From: JAWXVE01 sp044425575
Lineage (GTDB): Bacteria > Bacillota > Clostridia > Lachnospirales > Lachnospiraceae
DNA: 24,767 bases
NCBI GenBank assembly: GCA_044425575.1
Contig: JAWXVE010000029.1
Location: 1 to 24,767, forward strand
Direction of reading: 5' to 3'
Shown: piece by piece, positions 7,652-15,014 of the stretch
How the letters are laid out: each line of letters starts with the position of its first letter
Position numbering within the stretch: the stretch's first letter is position 1
Translations under genes and position numbers: made by a program
The notes under the pieces: model-generated
Database searches by the model: none
What the model saw: the letters and a program-made list of their open reading frames with translations, nothing else
Told to the model about the DNA's origin: nothing

Positions 7652-9130
7652 TTACTCTTCAAAATATGTGTCAAACACTCTCTTCGCCATGGGTACTGCA
7701 TAATCTCCTCCAGAACCTGCCCCTTCCACAATAATAGCAATTGCAATCTCTGGTTCTTCTGCTGGTGCAAATCCCACAAACCATGCATGACTATCTAAAG
7801 CATTGGAATTATATTCTGCTGAACCCGTTTTACCAGCTGCCGTATAGGATAGTCCATCTAACTTCGTCGCAGTTCCTGTTTCCACTACCTCTGTCATGAG
7901 GGATACCATGCTATCACTTACTTCTTCCGACATTACAACTCCTAAGCTTGTTGGGGAATAAGTTTTGACCACACTACCTTCCGCACTTAAGATGCTCTCC
8001 ACAAAGTATGGCTTCATCATCTCACCATCATTGGCAATTGCTGCTGCAATCATGGCCATGTGAATAGGTGTAACTAATGTAGTTCCTTGACCGATGGACA
8101 TTTGTAATAATTCTGCTGCTGTAGAATTCTCATCTACCACTACACTACTCGCTGATGAAGTTAATTGAATTGGCATAGTTTGATTAAAGTACATTTGATC
8201 TAATACATAGTTAAATGAAGTCAGGTCTAAGTTGATTCCAATATTAGCAAAAGAGGTATTACAAGACTTTGCAAAAGATCGATACAAGTCTTCTCCTCCA
8301 TGTACAGAACCATGATAACACGTAATGCGTTCTCCATCAACGGTAATCGAACCGCCACACGTATAATAATAACTATCTATATCGTTATTATTTTCTTCTA
8401 AATAAGCAATTGCTGTAATCATCTTAAACACGGAGCCTGGTGGATATAATCCCTGAGTGGTTCGATTTAACAAAACACTACTCGTTGTATCTTGTAATAA
8501 ATCATCCCATATATCGCTAATCTCATTGGGATCGTAATCTGGTTTAGAAACCATGGCAAGTACTTGTCCTGTGTCCACATCTAAGACTACTACTGCACCG
8601 TCATAAACACCTAATACATCTTCTGCAATTTCTTGCAGTTCTGGTACTAGTGTGGTCACCACATCGTTTCCTGGATTCTTATCTCCATTTAATTCATTTT
8701 CCATTTTAGAAGTTAGGGAAATATCTGATTGCAACAATTGATAATTGGCAAGCAATTCAATCCCTTGCATTCCATTTGAATCATAACCTACTACATGAGC
8801 ATACAAGTTATCAAATGGATACACTCTCTCTTCAGTTCCATCGACATCTGTAACTGTTTCCGCAAGAACCGTTAAATCACTTGCCAAAATACGTCCTCTC
8901 GTAGTCTGAGCAGCAAGAATGGCTTGTCGTGGGTTAAAAGAATTATTAATGGCGTATTCACTTTCTACATTAATAAAGTAAGCATAATCATAAATCATCC
9001 ATACAAATGGAATCAGCAAGAGTAATGCCACCACAACTAATTCTCTTTGATGAAAAAAATTAGTCTTTGCTATTTGTTTTAAGTTTGGTTGGTCTTTTGA
9101 CCTTGGTTGTTTTTCTTTTGGTTTTCTCAC
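7652..9130 (-). CDS. Class B penicillin-binding protein (PbpA/FtsI family transpeptidase)
   Basis: A 492-residue peptidoglycan transpeptidase anchored by one N-terminal membrane helix (about residues 31-52) after a basic cytoplasmic tail. The catalytic motifs are present: SVFK with nucleophile S233, SCN at 289-291 and KTGSAE at 434-439. The dimerisation/pedestal region before the transpeptidase domain is short (about 60-160), like PbpA-type rather than long PBP2 or SpoVD proteins, and no PASTA domains follow. It cross-links glycan strands made by its partner, and the upstream gene encodes an FtsW/RodA glycosyltransferase, so the two form a polymerase-transpeptidase pair. The start is GTG at 9128-9130, 13 nt after AAGGAG, inside the upstream gene (71-bp overlap). 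Whether it serves elongation, division or sporulation cannot be told. Confidence 0.95.
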   Translation of the reverse strand: MRKPKEKQPRSKDQPNLKQIAKTNFFHQRELVVVALLLLIPFVWMIYDYAYFINVESEYAINNSFNPRQAILAAQTTRGRILASDLTVLAETVTDVDGTEERVYPFDNLYAHVVGYDSNGMQGIELLANYQLLQSDISLTSKMENELNGDKNPGNDVVTTLVPELQEIAEDVLGVYDGAVVVLDVDTGQVLAMVSKPDYDPNEISDIWDDLLQDTTSSVLLNRTTQGLYPPGSVFKMITAIAYLEENNNDIDSYYYTCGGSITVDGERITCYHGSVHGGEDLYRSFAKSCNTSFANIGINLDLTSFNYVLDQMYFNQTMPIQLTSSASSVVVDENSTAAELLQMSIGQGTTLVTPIHMAMIAAAIANDGEMMKPYFVESILSAEGSVVKTYSPTSLGVVMSEEVSDSMVSLMTEVVETGTATKLDGLSYTAAGKTGSAEYNSNALDSHAWFVGFAPAEEPEIAIAIIVEGAGSGGDYAVPMAKRVFDTYFEE

Positions 9131-10439
9131 GCAGTTTCTCTTGCTCCTTATAAGCTAAATCGACTCCTTGTACAATTATAAACATAATCACAGTTGCTAA
9201 TACAGAGGTTCCTCCATAACTAATAAACGGTAATGTTACACCAGTTAGTGGAATAAACTTGGTACCACCTCCTATAGTAAGGAATGTCTGGAATAAATAA
9301 GTTGTTCCAATTCCCAATGCAATTAATCCGTAAAACTTATCTTCTACCTTCCAAGTAAGATAGAGCATAATCAAAAAGCAGGTGAAAGATATGATAATCA
9401 AGCAAATACCTGTAATCGCTCCCATCTCTTCTGAAATGGCTGAAAAAATAAAATCTGTCTCCACTAAAGGAATGGACTTTGGAGTTCCTTCTTGTAAACC
9501 TAACCCAAACCATCCTCCCGTTCCAATTGCAAATAAAGATTGGGTGATCTGATAACCTGTATCATTAATATCATTCCACGGGTCTAACCATGCTTCTACA
9601 CGAACTTGTACATGTGTAAATAATTGATATGCAATATAAGAACCAATTGTAGCTGCTGAAATACCAGTCAGCAGATAAAGTTCTTTTCTAGTTGCAACGT
9701 ACAACATAATCACATATGCAACATAATAAATTAGTGCACTTCCTAAATCCTTGGACAATACAAGAATAAGCACATGAATTGCTGCACCTACTGTGGCAAT
9801 CACCACGTTATGAAACTTATCTGCTTTCCACAAGAAGCAAGCTAGAAAGAATATAAATAAAATCTTAACTACTTCCGATGGTTGAAAGGTAATGTCGAAT
9901 AAGGTATACGACAACTTAGAGCCATTCGTTACACTTCCGACTACAAGTACAACACCTAGAACAAAGATACCAACCGCTCCACACAGGAATCCTAATTCTC
10001 GCCAAATACGAAACTTTGCTAATAAATAGGGAATCACCATAGCTGCCATAAAGGCAATCACCATAATCACAAACTGCTTAACCGCTTGACTTAGGGAAAG
10101 TCTAGCCAAGATCACACTTCCTAGGGCAAATAACATACACATATTATTCATTAGAAATTGATTACACTCACTATAAATAGCTTTAAATAAGACTAACATG
10201 GCAAAAATTAAAATCACCTCAAAAACATAGAGGAAAACATACACCATATCCTCCTTTTGAATAACCAGTGTTATAAATCCCATAAAATGATAGGCAAATA
10301 TAAGAAAAATTTGCGTACCTAGCAGGAAAAAATTATTCTTTTTCCCTTGTCTGGCTACTAAAATACAACTTTCAATGGTAAATAGCACAATCATTCCCAC
10401 CATAATATATTTTGATAATACAACAATTATATGCTCCAT
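9060..10439 (-). CDS. FtsW/RodA/SpoVE family peptidoglycan glycosyltransferase
   Basis: A 459-residue polytopic membrane protein with about ten hydrophobic segments. SEDS family motifs are present: FQPSEVVKI (185-193), KDLGSALI (230-237), the LDPWND..GYQITQSLFAIGTGGWFGLGL segment (285-315), and VETDFIFSAISEEMG (326-340), whose D329 corresponds to the catalytic aspartate of RodA/FtsW. It also has FISYGGTS near the end of the membrane domain. SEDS proteins polymerise lipid II into glycan strands with a class B PBP partner, here the overlapping downstream gene. The N-terminus is longer than usual. The C-terminal 30 residues are highly basic and cytoplasmic. The start ATG follows AAGGAATATGT. It follows the U32 gene by 15 bp. 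Confidence 0.95.
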   Translation of the reverse strand: MEHIIVVLSKYIMVGMIVLFTIESCILVARQGKKNNFFLLGTQIFLIFAYHFMGFITLVIQKEDMVYVFLYVFEVILIFAMLVLFKAIYSECNQFLMNNMCMLFALGSVILARLSLSQAVKQFVIMVIAFMAAMVIPYLLAKFRIWRELGFLCGAVGIFVLGVVLVVGSVTNGSKLSYTLFDITFQPSEVVKILFIFFLACFLWKADKFHNVVIATVGAAIHVLILVLSKDLGSALIYYVAYVIMLYVATRKELYLLTGISAATIGSYIAYQLFTHVQVRVEAWLDPWNDINDTGYQITQSLFAIGTGGWFGLGLQEGTPKSIPLVETDFIFSAISEEMGAITGICLIIISFTCFLIMLYLTWKVEDKFYGLIALGIGTTYLFQTFLTIGGGTKFIPLTGVTLPFISYGGTSVLATVIMFIIVQGVDLAYKEQEKLREKTKRKTTKVKRPTKLKTNSKD

Positions 10440-10454
10440 ACATATTCCTTTACT

Positions 10455-12632
10455 TTATTCCACACCACGTTTTAAGTGGCCTTTTGTATAAGCGATTCCG
10501 ATTTCATCTGCATTTTTTCTCTTCTCAATTAAGCACTCTTTATAAAATCCAATCAGATGTACCACTTCTTCTGCTGTTTCATTGGTAAAGTTTATAGTCG
10601 CCTGTAACCTGTACTTTTTCACAAAGGTGCGCAACGTCTGGTGCAAGGATAGTGGTACTGAATTATATATTACATTATAACAATAATTGCAATTTAAATA
10701 AACAGGTAATTTTTTATTATATCGATCTATTAGAGAAACGAAAGTCGAGTTACCTTGTTGACACATCTCTTTCGTCTTGGCAACACAGTTGGCACTAATC
10801 ATCATGGGAACCTTTCCATAACAGTAGTACGACTCTCCAGCAAATGGCATTTGTCGTAACTCTCCTTGATTCAATTCATACGGTACAAACACCTCATATC
10901 CTTTCTCTTTGTAATAGTCATAAGATTCTGTATTAAAAGAATATACATTACTGTCTAATATAATCTTCCCCGTATATCCAATGGTTTCTAGCCATTCCAG
11001 AGATTCCATATTGCGAACTAACACACCGCTAATGTAGTGTTCCTGTATGATGTTAGCAAGATACTCAAGCTGCGGGTAGGAACGCTTCCTTACAATATAA
11101 GGCAGTGCCACATACAGTTCATTTCCATCCTGCCTTACATACTCCATGGGATAGTTGCTCCCTTGTGGTGATAATTTCCATAAATCGCTAGACACATAAA
11201 GCCTTGAAATCTCAGGTAGATGTACCACAGCTTTCAACTGTTCTAGAGTTAACACACCTACATGCAGTTGATGATCAATGGCATGATTTTCTCTTATGTT
11301 ACAAGGAGCTTGTTTCCTATGACTTACTCCATTGGACATTCTATTTCTCCCTGCATAAGGTTCTAATATCCGCTCTTCCATAGCCTCAACTGCCTGTCTT
11401 CTAGCTTCATTCATTCCCTTTACAGATAAGAAACAATTGCCCTCTATGGAAATATCTAATTCAGTGAGTTTATAAGGAGTTCCGCCCATTTTCTCGAATT
11501 GCTTTGTAACACCTTCCCTCACTAATGGATGATTTTGGGCTTCTTGCACTACTTCCCCTGCAATGGTAACGCTTCCATACTTGTCATGAGTAATGATAAC
11601 CTCAATTGGTTGCCCTACTCGAACTGCAACTTTCATAGCAATGGGAATCTGAAAGTTTTCCTGAACATACATCTTGCGAATACTGCCTAAGACATCTGCT
11701 GATACACCTGCATAACTAGGTTCTGCTAAGGTAACCATATCTGCACTATTATGCTCATTACAGTATCCTAACGATAACTCACTTCGCATATACAACGCTC
11801 TTAATAATTGTAAATCTTTCTTATAAATCACAAACTTCTCGTGGGGATTTCTATAATAGGCATCTATATATTTGCGATAGATGGCTGTTACCCCCGCAGT
11901 ATATTCGGGTTTCTTCATACGCCCTTCTATCTTAAGAGAATGAACACCCGTTTCTAAAACAGACTGTAACTGGGGTAATAGACATAGATCTTTTAAACTG
12001 AGTAAATATTCTTCTTGCTCGCTTATATGCTCTAATTGATACGGTAATCGACATGGTTGTGCACACTTACCTCTATTTCCACTACGCCCGCCAATCATGC
12101 TACTAAATAAACAATTACCTGAGTAGGCATAGCACATGGCTCCATGCACAAACATTTCGATTTCCACATCTACTTCTTGTACAATAGAATGAATCTCTTG
12201 TAAACCAAGCTCTCTTGCAACTACAATTCTTGAAGCACCCATTTTCTGTAAATGTGTAGCCCCATATTTACCTGTAATAGCCATTTGTGTACTACAGTGT
12301 AATTCTAAATCTGGAAAATTCCTCTTAACAAATTGAAATACTCCCATATCTTGAATAATCACACCATCTAGCTTTGCTTGGTATAGAGGATATAAATATG
12401 TATACAGTTCCTTCAGTTCCTGCTCCTTCACTAAGGTATTCACTGTTAAGTATACTTTTCTTTGAAATAAATGGGCATAGGTAATCGCTGCTATAATCTC
12501 ATCTTCTGTGAAATTATGAGCATATGCTCTTGCACCATACTGGTTTCCTGCTAGATAAACTGCATCTGCACCTGCATGAATAGCACCTAGAAATCCCTCA
12601 TAACTACCTGCTGGTGATAATAGTTCAACCAT
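10455..12632 (-). CDS. U32 family peptidase / tRNA or rRNA hydroxylation-type protein
   Basis: A 725-residue U32-family protein. The N-terminal TIM-barrel-like domain starts VELLSPAGSYEGFLGAIHAGADAVYLAG and contains ELHCSTQMAIT. The conserved Cys set C167, C174, C190 and C194 (MCYAYSGNC...GKCAQPC) corresponds to the residues that bind an iron-sulfur cluster in studied U32 proteins such as UbiU/UbiV. A long C-terminal half resembles the DUF3656/collagenase-associated extension of the RlhA-like, longer members. Family members include TrhP and RlhA (5-hydroxylation of tRNA U34 and of 23S rRNA C2501) and proteins originally called collagenases. RNA hydroxylation is my preferred role, based on size. 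The ATG follows AAAGGAAAAGC. It begins the run U32-FtsW/RodA-PBP. Confidence 0.88.
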   Translation of the reverse strand: MVELLSPAGSYEGFLGAIHAGADAVYLAGNQYGARAYAHNFTEDEIIAAITYAHLFQRKVYLTVNTLVKEQELKELYTYLYPLYQAKLDGVIIQDMGVFQFVKRNFPDLELHCSTQMAITGKYGATHLQKMGASRIVVARELGLQEIHSIVQEVDVEIEMFVHGAMCYAYSGNCLFSSMIGGRSGNRGKCAQPCRLPYQLEHISEQEEYLLSLKDLCLLPQLQSVLETGVHSLKIEGRMKKPEYTAGVTAIYRKYIDAYYRNPHEKFVIYKKDLQLLRALYMRSELSLGYCNEHNSADMVTLAEPSYAGVSADVLGSIRKMYVQENFQIPIAMKVAVRVGQPIEVIITHDKYGSVTIAGEVVQEAQNHPLVREGVTKQFEKMGGTPYKLTELDISIEGNCFLSVKGMNEARRQAVEAMEERILEPYAGRNRMSNGVSHRKQAPCNIRENHAIDHQLHVGVLTLEQLKAVVHLPEISRLYVSSDLWKLSPQGSNYPMEYVRQDGNELYVALPYIVRKRSYPQLEYLANIIQEHYISGVLVRNMESLEWLETIGYTGKIILDSNVYSFNTESYDYYKEKGYEVFVPYELNQGELRQMPFAGESYYCYGKVPMMISANCVAKTKEMCQQGNSTFVSLIDRYNKKLPVYLNCNYCYNVIYNSVPLSLHQTLRTFVKKYRLQATINFTNETAEEVVHLIGFYKECLIEKRKNADEIGIAYTKGHLKRGVE

Positions 12633-12691
12633 GCTTTTCCTTTCTTACTTCCTATTTCACTAATGAATTGCGAATCCATTGCTTTATTTGT

Positions 12692-12722
12692 AAAAATAGA
12701 CTGTCATAAAGACAGCCTATTT
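12692..12722 (-). terminator. Rho-independent terminator after zapA
   Basis: On the minus strand AAATAGGCTGTC pairs with GACAGTCTATTT around a TTTAT loop, with one G-T wobble, and the T-run follows. It lies 11 bp after the zapA stop, so zapA is probably separated from the U32 gene. Confidence 0.85.
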
Positions 12723-12733
12723 CAACGATACAC

Positions 12734-13228
12734 TTACTTTTTTGATTTGGAGTTACCAGCCGGTTCCTTTGCATCTTCTTGAACAGATACTTCTCCTGCC
12801 TCAATATTTTCCTCTTTAGACGGTTCTGTCATATTCTCTAGTAAATTATTCAACATTTTCAGTTCGCTTTTTAACCCTTTTGCTTCTTGTTTATATTTTG
12901 CTGTATCTGACTGGGCTTTCTCTAGCTTCATCTGCAATGACACTAATTCATGCTTGATATCATATACATCTTTATCCTTGGCTGTTAACTCAAATCCCAT
13001 TTGCTCGATTTTCTTTCTTGCCTTAAAATAATCATCTGCAATATTAAGTTGCAGCAAAATATTCTTCAACTCCTCAGTTTGTTGCAAATAGGAGTCCATT
13101 TTACCGAACTCTTTCAGCTTCTGATCGATATAAGATGCAACGTGCTGCAAGTATTCCTTACTCTCATGAGCACTTAAGGTAAATGATTTCCCACCAATGG
13201 TAATTTCCATGTTATTCTTAGTAGACAT
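12734..13228 (-). CDS. zapA: Cell division protein ZapA
   Basis: ZapA bundles FtsZ filaments and stabilises the Z-ring at midcell. The N-terminal domain reads NNMEITIGGKSFTLSAHESKEYLQHVASYIDQKLKEF, with the IGG and Y(L/V)xxVAxYID motifs of the family, followed by a long coiled coil (about 70-135 of the product) and a Glu/Lys/Ser-rich tail. At 164 residues it is longer than the typical 85-110-aa Bacillus or E. coli ZapA because of that C-terminal coiled coil, as is common in Clostridia. The frame opens at a GTG at 13237, but GGAG sits directly against it. The ATG at 13226-13228 (MSTKNNME) has GGAG about 8 nt upstream and was chosen. It has its own promoter and terminator. Confidence 0.9.
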   Translation of the reverse strand: MSTKNNMEITIGGKSFTLSAHESKEYLQHVASYIDQKLKEFGKMDSYLQQTEELKNILLQLNIADDYFKARKKIEQMGFELTAKDKDVYDIKHELVSLQMKLEKAQSDTAKYKQEAKGLKSELKMLNNLLENMTEPSKEENIEAGEVSVQEDAKEPAGNSKSKK

Positions 13229-13287
13229 CTTCCACACTCCAATTCAAAAAAATATATGTTATAACAAAAAGTGACAATACTCTCATT

Positions 13288-13315
13288 ATTATAACAAATT
13301 ATTCAGGATTTACAA
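13288..13315 (-). promoter_or_regulatory. Promoter for zapA (extended -10)
   Basis: On the minus strand TTGTAA (13310-13315), a 16-bp spacer and TATAAT (13288-13293) with a TGT just before the -10 form an extended -10 promoter. It overlaps the last codons of ruvB and fires into zapA about 60 bp downstream. Confidence 0.65.
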
Positions 13316-14297
13316 GTCCTAAATGCTCATAAGTGGCATCGGTAACCATACGTCCTCGAGGTGTGCGATTTAATAATCCATTTTGAATCAAATATGGCTC
13401 ATACACATCTTCTAAGGTTCCCACATCTTCTCCAATGGCTGCTGCCAATGTATCTAGTCCAACTGGTCCACCTGCAAATTTATCAATAATAGTCGTTAAA
13501 ATCATTCGATCAATTCGATCTAATCCCATTCGATCTACTTCTAACAAGTCCAATGCCGTATGCGCCACTTCTTCCGTAATAATACCATCGTATTTTACTT
13601 GAGCAAAATCTCGCACTCTCTTTAAAATACGATTTGCCAAGCGCGGCGTTCCCCTGCTTCGCCTTGCAAGCTCTACGGCCCCCTTTTCATCAATAGAAAC
13701 ATCTAAAATCTTAGCAGAATGTTGAATAATCAACTGCAACTCTTCTATAGAATAGAATTCCAGATGGCTAGCAATGCCAAAGCGATCTCGGAGTGGTGCT
13801 GTTAATAAGCCCGCTCTAGTGGTGGCTCCTACCAATGTAAACTTAGGTAAGTCTAGTCGAATGGAACGTGACGAAGACCCTTTTCCAATCATAATATCAA
13901 TGGCATAATCCTCCATAGCAGGATATAATACTTCTTCTACTTGGCGATTCAACCTATGAATCTCATCTACAAATAACACATCGCCATCTTGTAGATTATT
14001 TAAAATCGCTGCCATTTCTCCAGTCTTTTCAATTGCTGGACCACTTGTCACTTTCATAGCCACACCCATTTCATTAGCTATAATACCTGCCAGAGTGGTC
14101 TTCCCAAGTCCTGGTGGTCCATAGAACAAAACGTGATCTAGTTGATCTCCTCTATATTTAGCAGCATCAATATAAACTTTTAAATTATCTTTCACCTTCT
14201 TCTGTCCAATGTATTCCTTTAATATTTGTGGACGGAGGCTACCTTCGATTTTTTCATCTTCTTCTAATATTGTTGTTTCAATAATTCTTTTGCCCAT
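13299..14297 (-). CDS. ruvB: Holliday junction branch migration ATPase RuvB
   Basis: RuvB is the AAA+ motor that drives branch migration with RuvA. The 332-residue product has the Walker A motif GPPGLGKT at 60-67, the Walker B DEIH at 111-114, sensor/arginine-finger segment GATTRAGLLTAPLRDRFG at 157-174, and the winged-helix end TPRGRMVTDATYEHLG. This is full length and has all key residues. It starts with ATG after AGGATAAAT, 22 bp after ruvA, so ruvAB is one operon. No ruvC was seen beside it, as usual for Firmicutes, which use RecU or other resolvases. Confidence 0.98.
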   Translation of the reverse strand: MGKRIIETTILEEDEKIEGSLRPQILKEYIGQKKVKDNLKVYIDAAKYRGDQLDHVLFYGPPGLGKTTLAGIIANEMGVAMKVTSGPAIEKTGEMAAILNNLQDGDVLFVDEIHRLNRQVEEVLYPAMEDYAIDIMIGKGSSSRSIRLDLPKFTLVGATTRAGLLTAPLRDRFGIASHLEFYSIEELQLIIQHSAKILDVSIDEKGAVELARRSRGTPRLANRILKRVRDFAQVKYDGIITEEVAHTALDLLEVDRMGLDRIDRMILTTIIDKFAGGPVGLDTLAAAIGEDVGTLEDVYEPYLIQNGLLNRTPRGRMVTDATYEHLGLVNPE

Positions 14298-14319
14298 ATT
14301 TATCCTATTCTCTTCTTAC

Positions 14320-14952
14320 TTAGAATTCCATATTTTTCAAAACAAGCTTCAATACTTCTTCCGTCTTCATGTCGTCCGTTAATTTCACTTGTTTCATACC
14401 CTTGATTACTTGCGTAGAACTATAACCTAACGAAGTCAATGCCTGCATTACTTCATCCTTCACTTTGCCATACTTTACATTGTTAAAAATAAGTGAATCA
14501 TGGGATTCACTTGCTCCCTGTGTGGACGATGTGTCTGATGTAATATCCTCTATTGTAATCTTGCTCTTTAATTCAAGAATCAATCTTGCGGCAGTCTTAG
14601 GGCCAATCCCCGGAGATTTGGCAAGCAATTTATCATCTCCTGCTAAAATAGCACACTTTAATTCATGCTCTCCCATTGAAGATAAAATACCTAATGCTCC
14701 TTTAGGCCCTATGCCATTCACGGTTAGAATCAAACGAAATAGGGATAATTCTTCTTTCCTTAAAAATCCATAGAGAAGAAAAGCATCTTCCCGCACACAT
14801 GTATAGGTATAAATCTGAATCTGCCTACCACATGATGGCAAGGAACTTGCAGTCTTAGTAGAAATACATACGTTATACCCAATTTGCCCTACTTCTAGGA
14901 CTAATTGGTCTTCTACTACCTCAATTAATTCTCCCTTTAAATATGCAATCAT
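14320..14952 (-). CDS. ruvA: Holliday junction DNA-binding protein RuvA
   Basis: RuvA binds the four-way junction as a tetramer and loads RuvB. The 210-residue product starts MIAYLKGELIEVVEDQLVLEVGQIGYNV, the OB-fold domain, and has the two helix-hairpin-helix motifs LTVNGIGPKGALGIL and SPGIGPKTAARLILELK, a Ser/Thr-rich linker, and a C-terminal RuvB-binding domain (KDEVMQALTSLGYSSTQVIKGM). The frame extends five codons to a TTG, but that TTG is part of the GGAGGAG ribosome binding site, so the ATG at 14950-14952 is the start. A promoter and a LexA-like box lie immediately upstream. Confidence 0.97.
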   Translation of the reverse strand: MIAYLKGELIEVVEDQLVLEVGQIGYNVCISTKTASSLPSCGRQIQIYTYTCVREDAFLLYGFLRKEELSLFRLILTVNGIGPKGALGILSSMGEHELKCAILAGDDKLLAKSPGIGPKTAARLILELKSKITIEDITSDTSSTQGASESHDSLIFNNVKYGKVKDEVMQALTSLGYSSTQVIKGMKQVKLTDDMKTEEVLKLVLKNMEF

Positions 14953-14968
14953 ACAGCTCTCCTCCAAT

Positions 14969-14982
14969 CGAATGTTTGTTCT
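14969..14982 (-). promoter_or_regulatory. Candidate LexA (SOS) box upstream of ruvAB
   Basis: The minus strand reads AGAACAAACATTCG. The Firmicutes LexA consensus is CGAACRNRYGTTYG; this matches at 12 of 14 positions, with an A for the first C and an A for the first G of GTTY. It begins directly after the -10 of the ruvA promoter, where a repressor would block transcription. ruvAB is a known SOS operon in many bacteria. Confidence 0.55.
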
Positions 14983-15011
14983 ATTTTACCATAGGAAACT
15001 TGAAATGGCAA
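14983..15011 (-). promoter_or_regulatory. Promoter for ruvAB
   Basis: On the minus strand TTGCCA (15006-15011), a 17-bp spacer and TAAAAT (14983-14988) form a good vegetative promoter in the 62-bp gap before ruvA. It makes ruvAB independent of the transporter module upstream. Confidence 0.7.
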
Positions 15012-15014
15012 CGG

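Noticed and set aside
7652..8300. Search for PASTA domains at the PBP C-terminus
   Set aside because: The protein ends soon after the transpeptidase domain; none is present.
14953..14967. TTG start for RuvA five codons upstream
   Set aside because: The TTG is part of the Shine-Dalgarno sequence, and the ATG downstream gives the family N-terminus.
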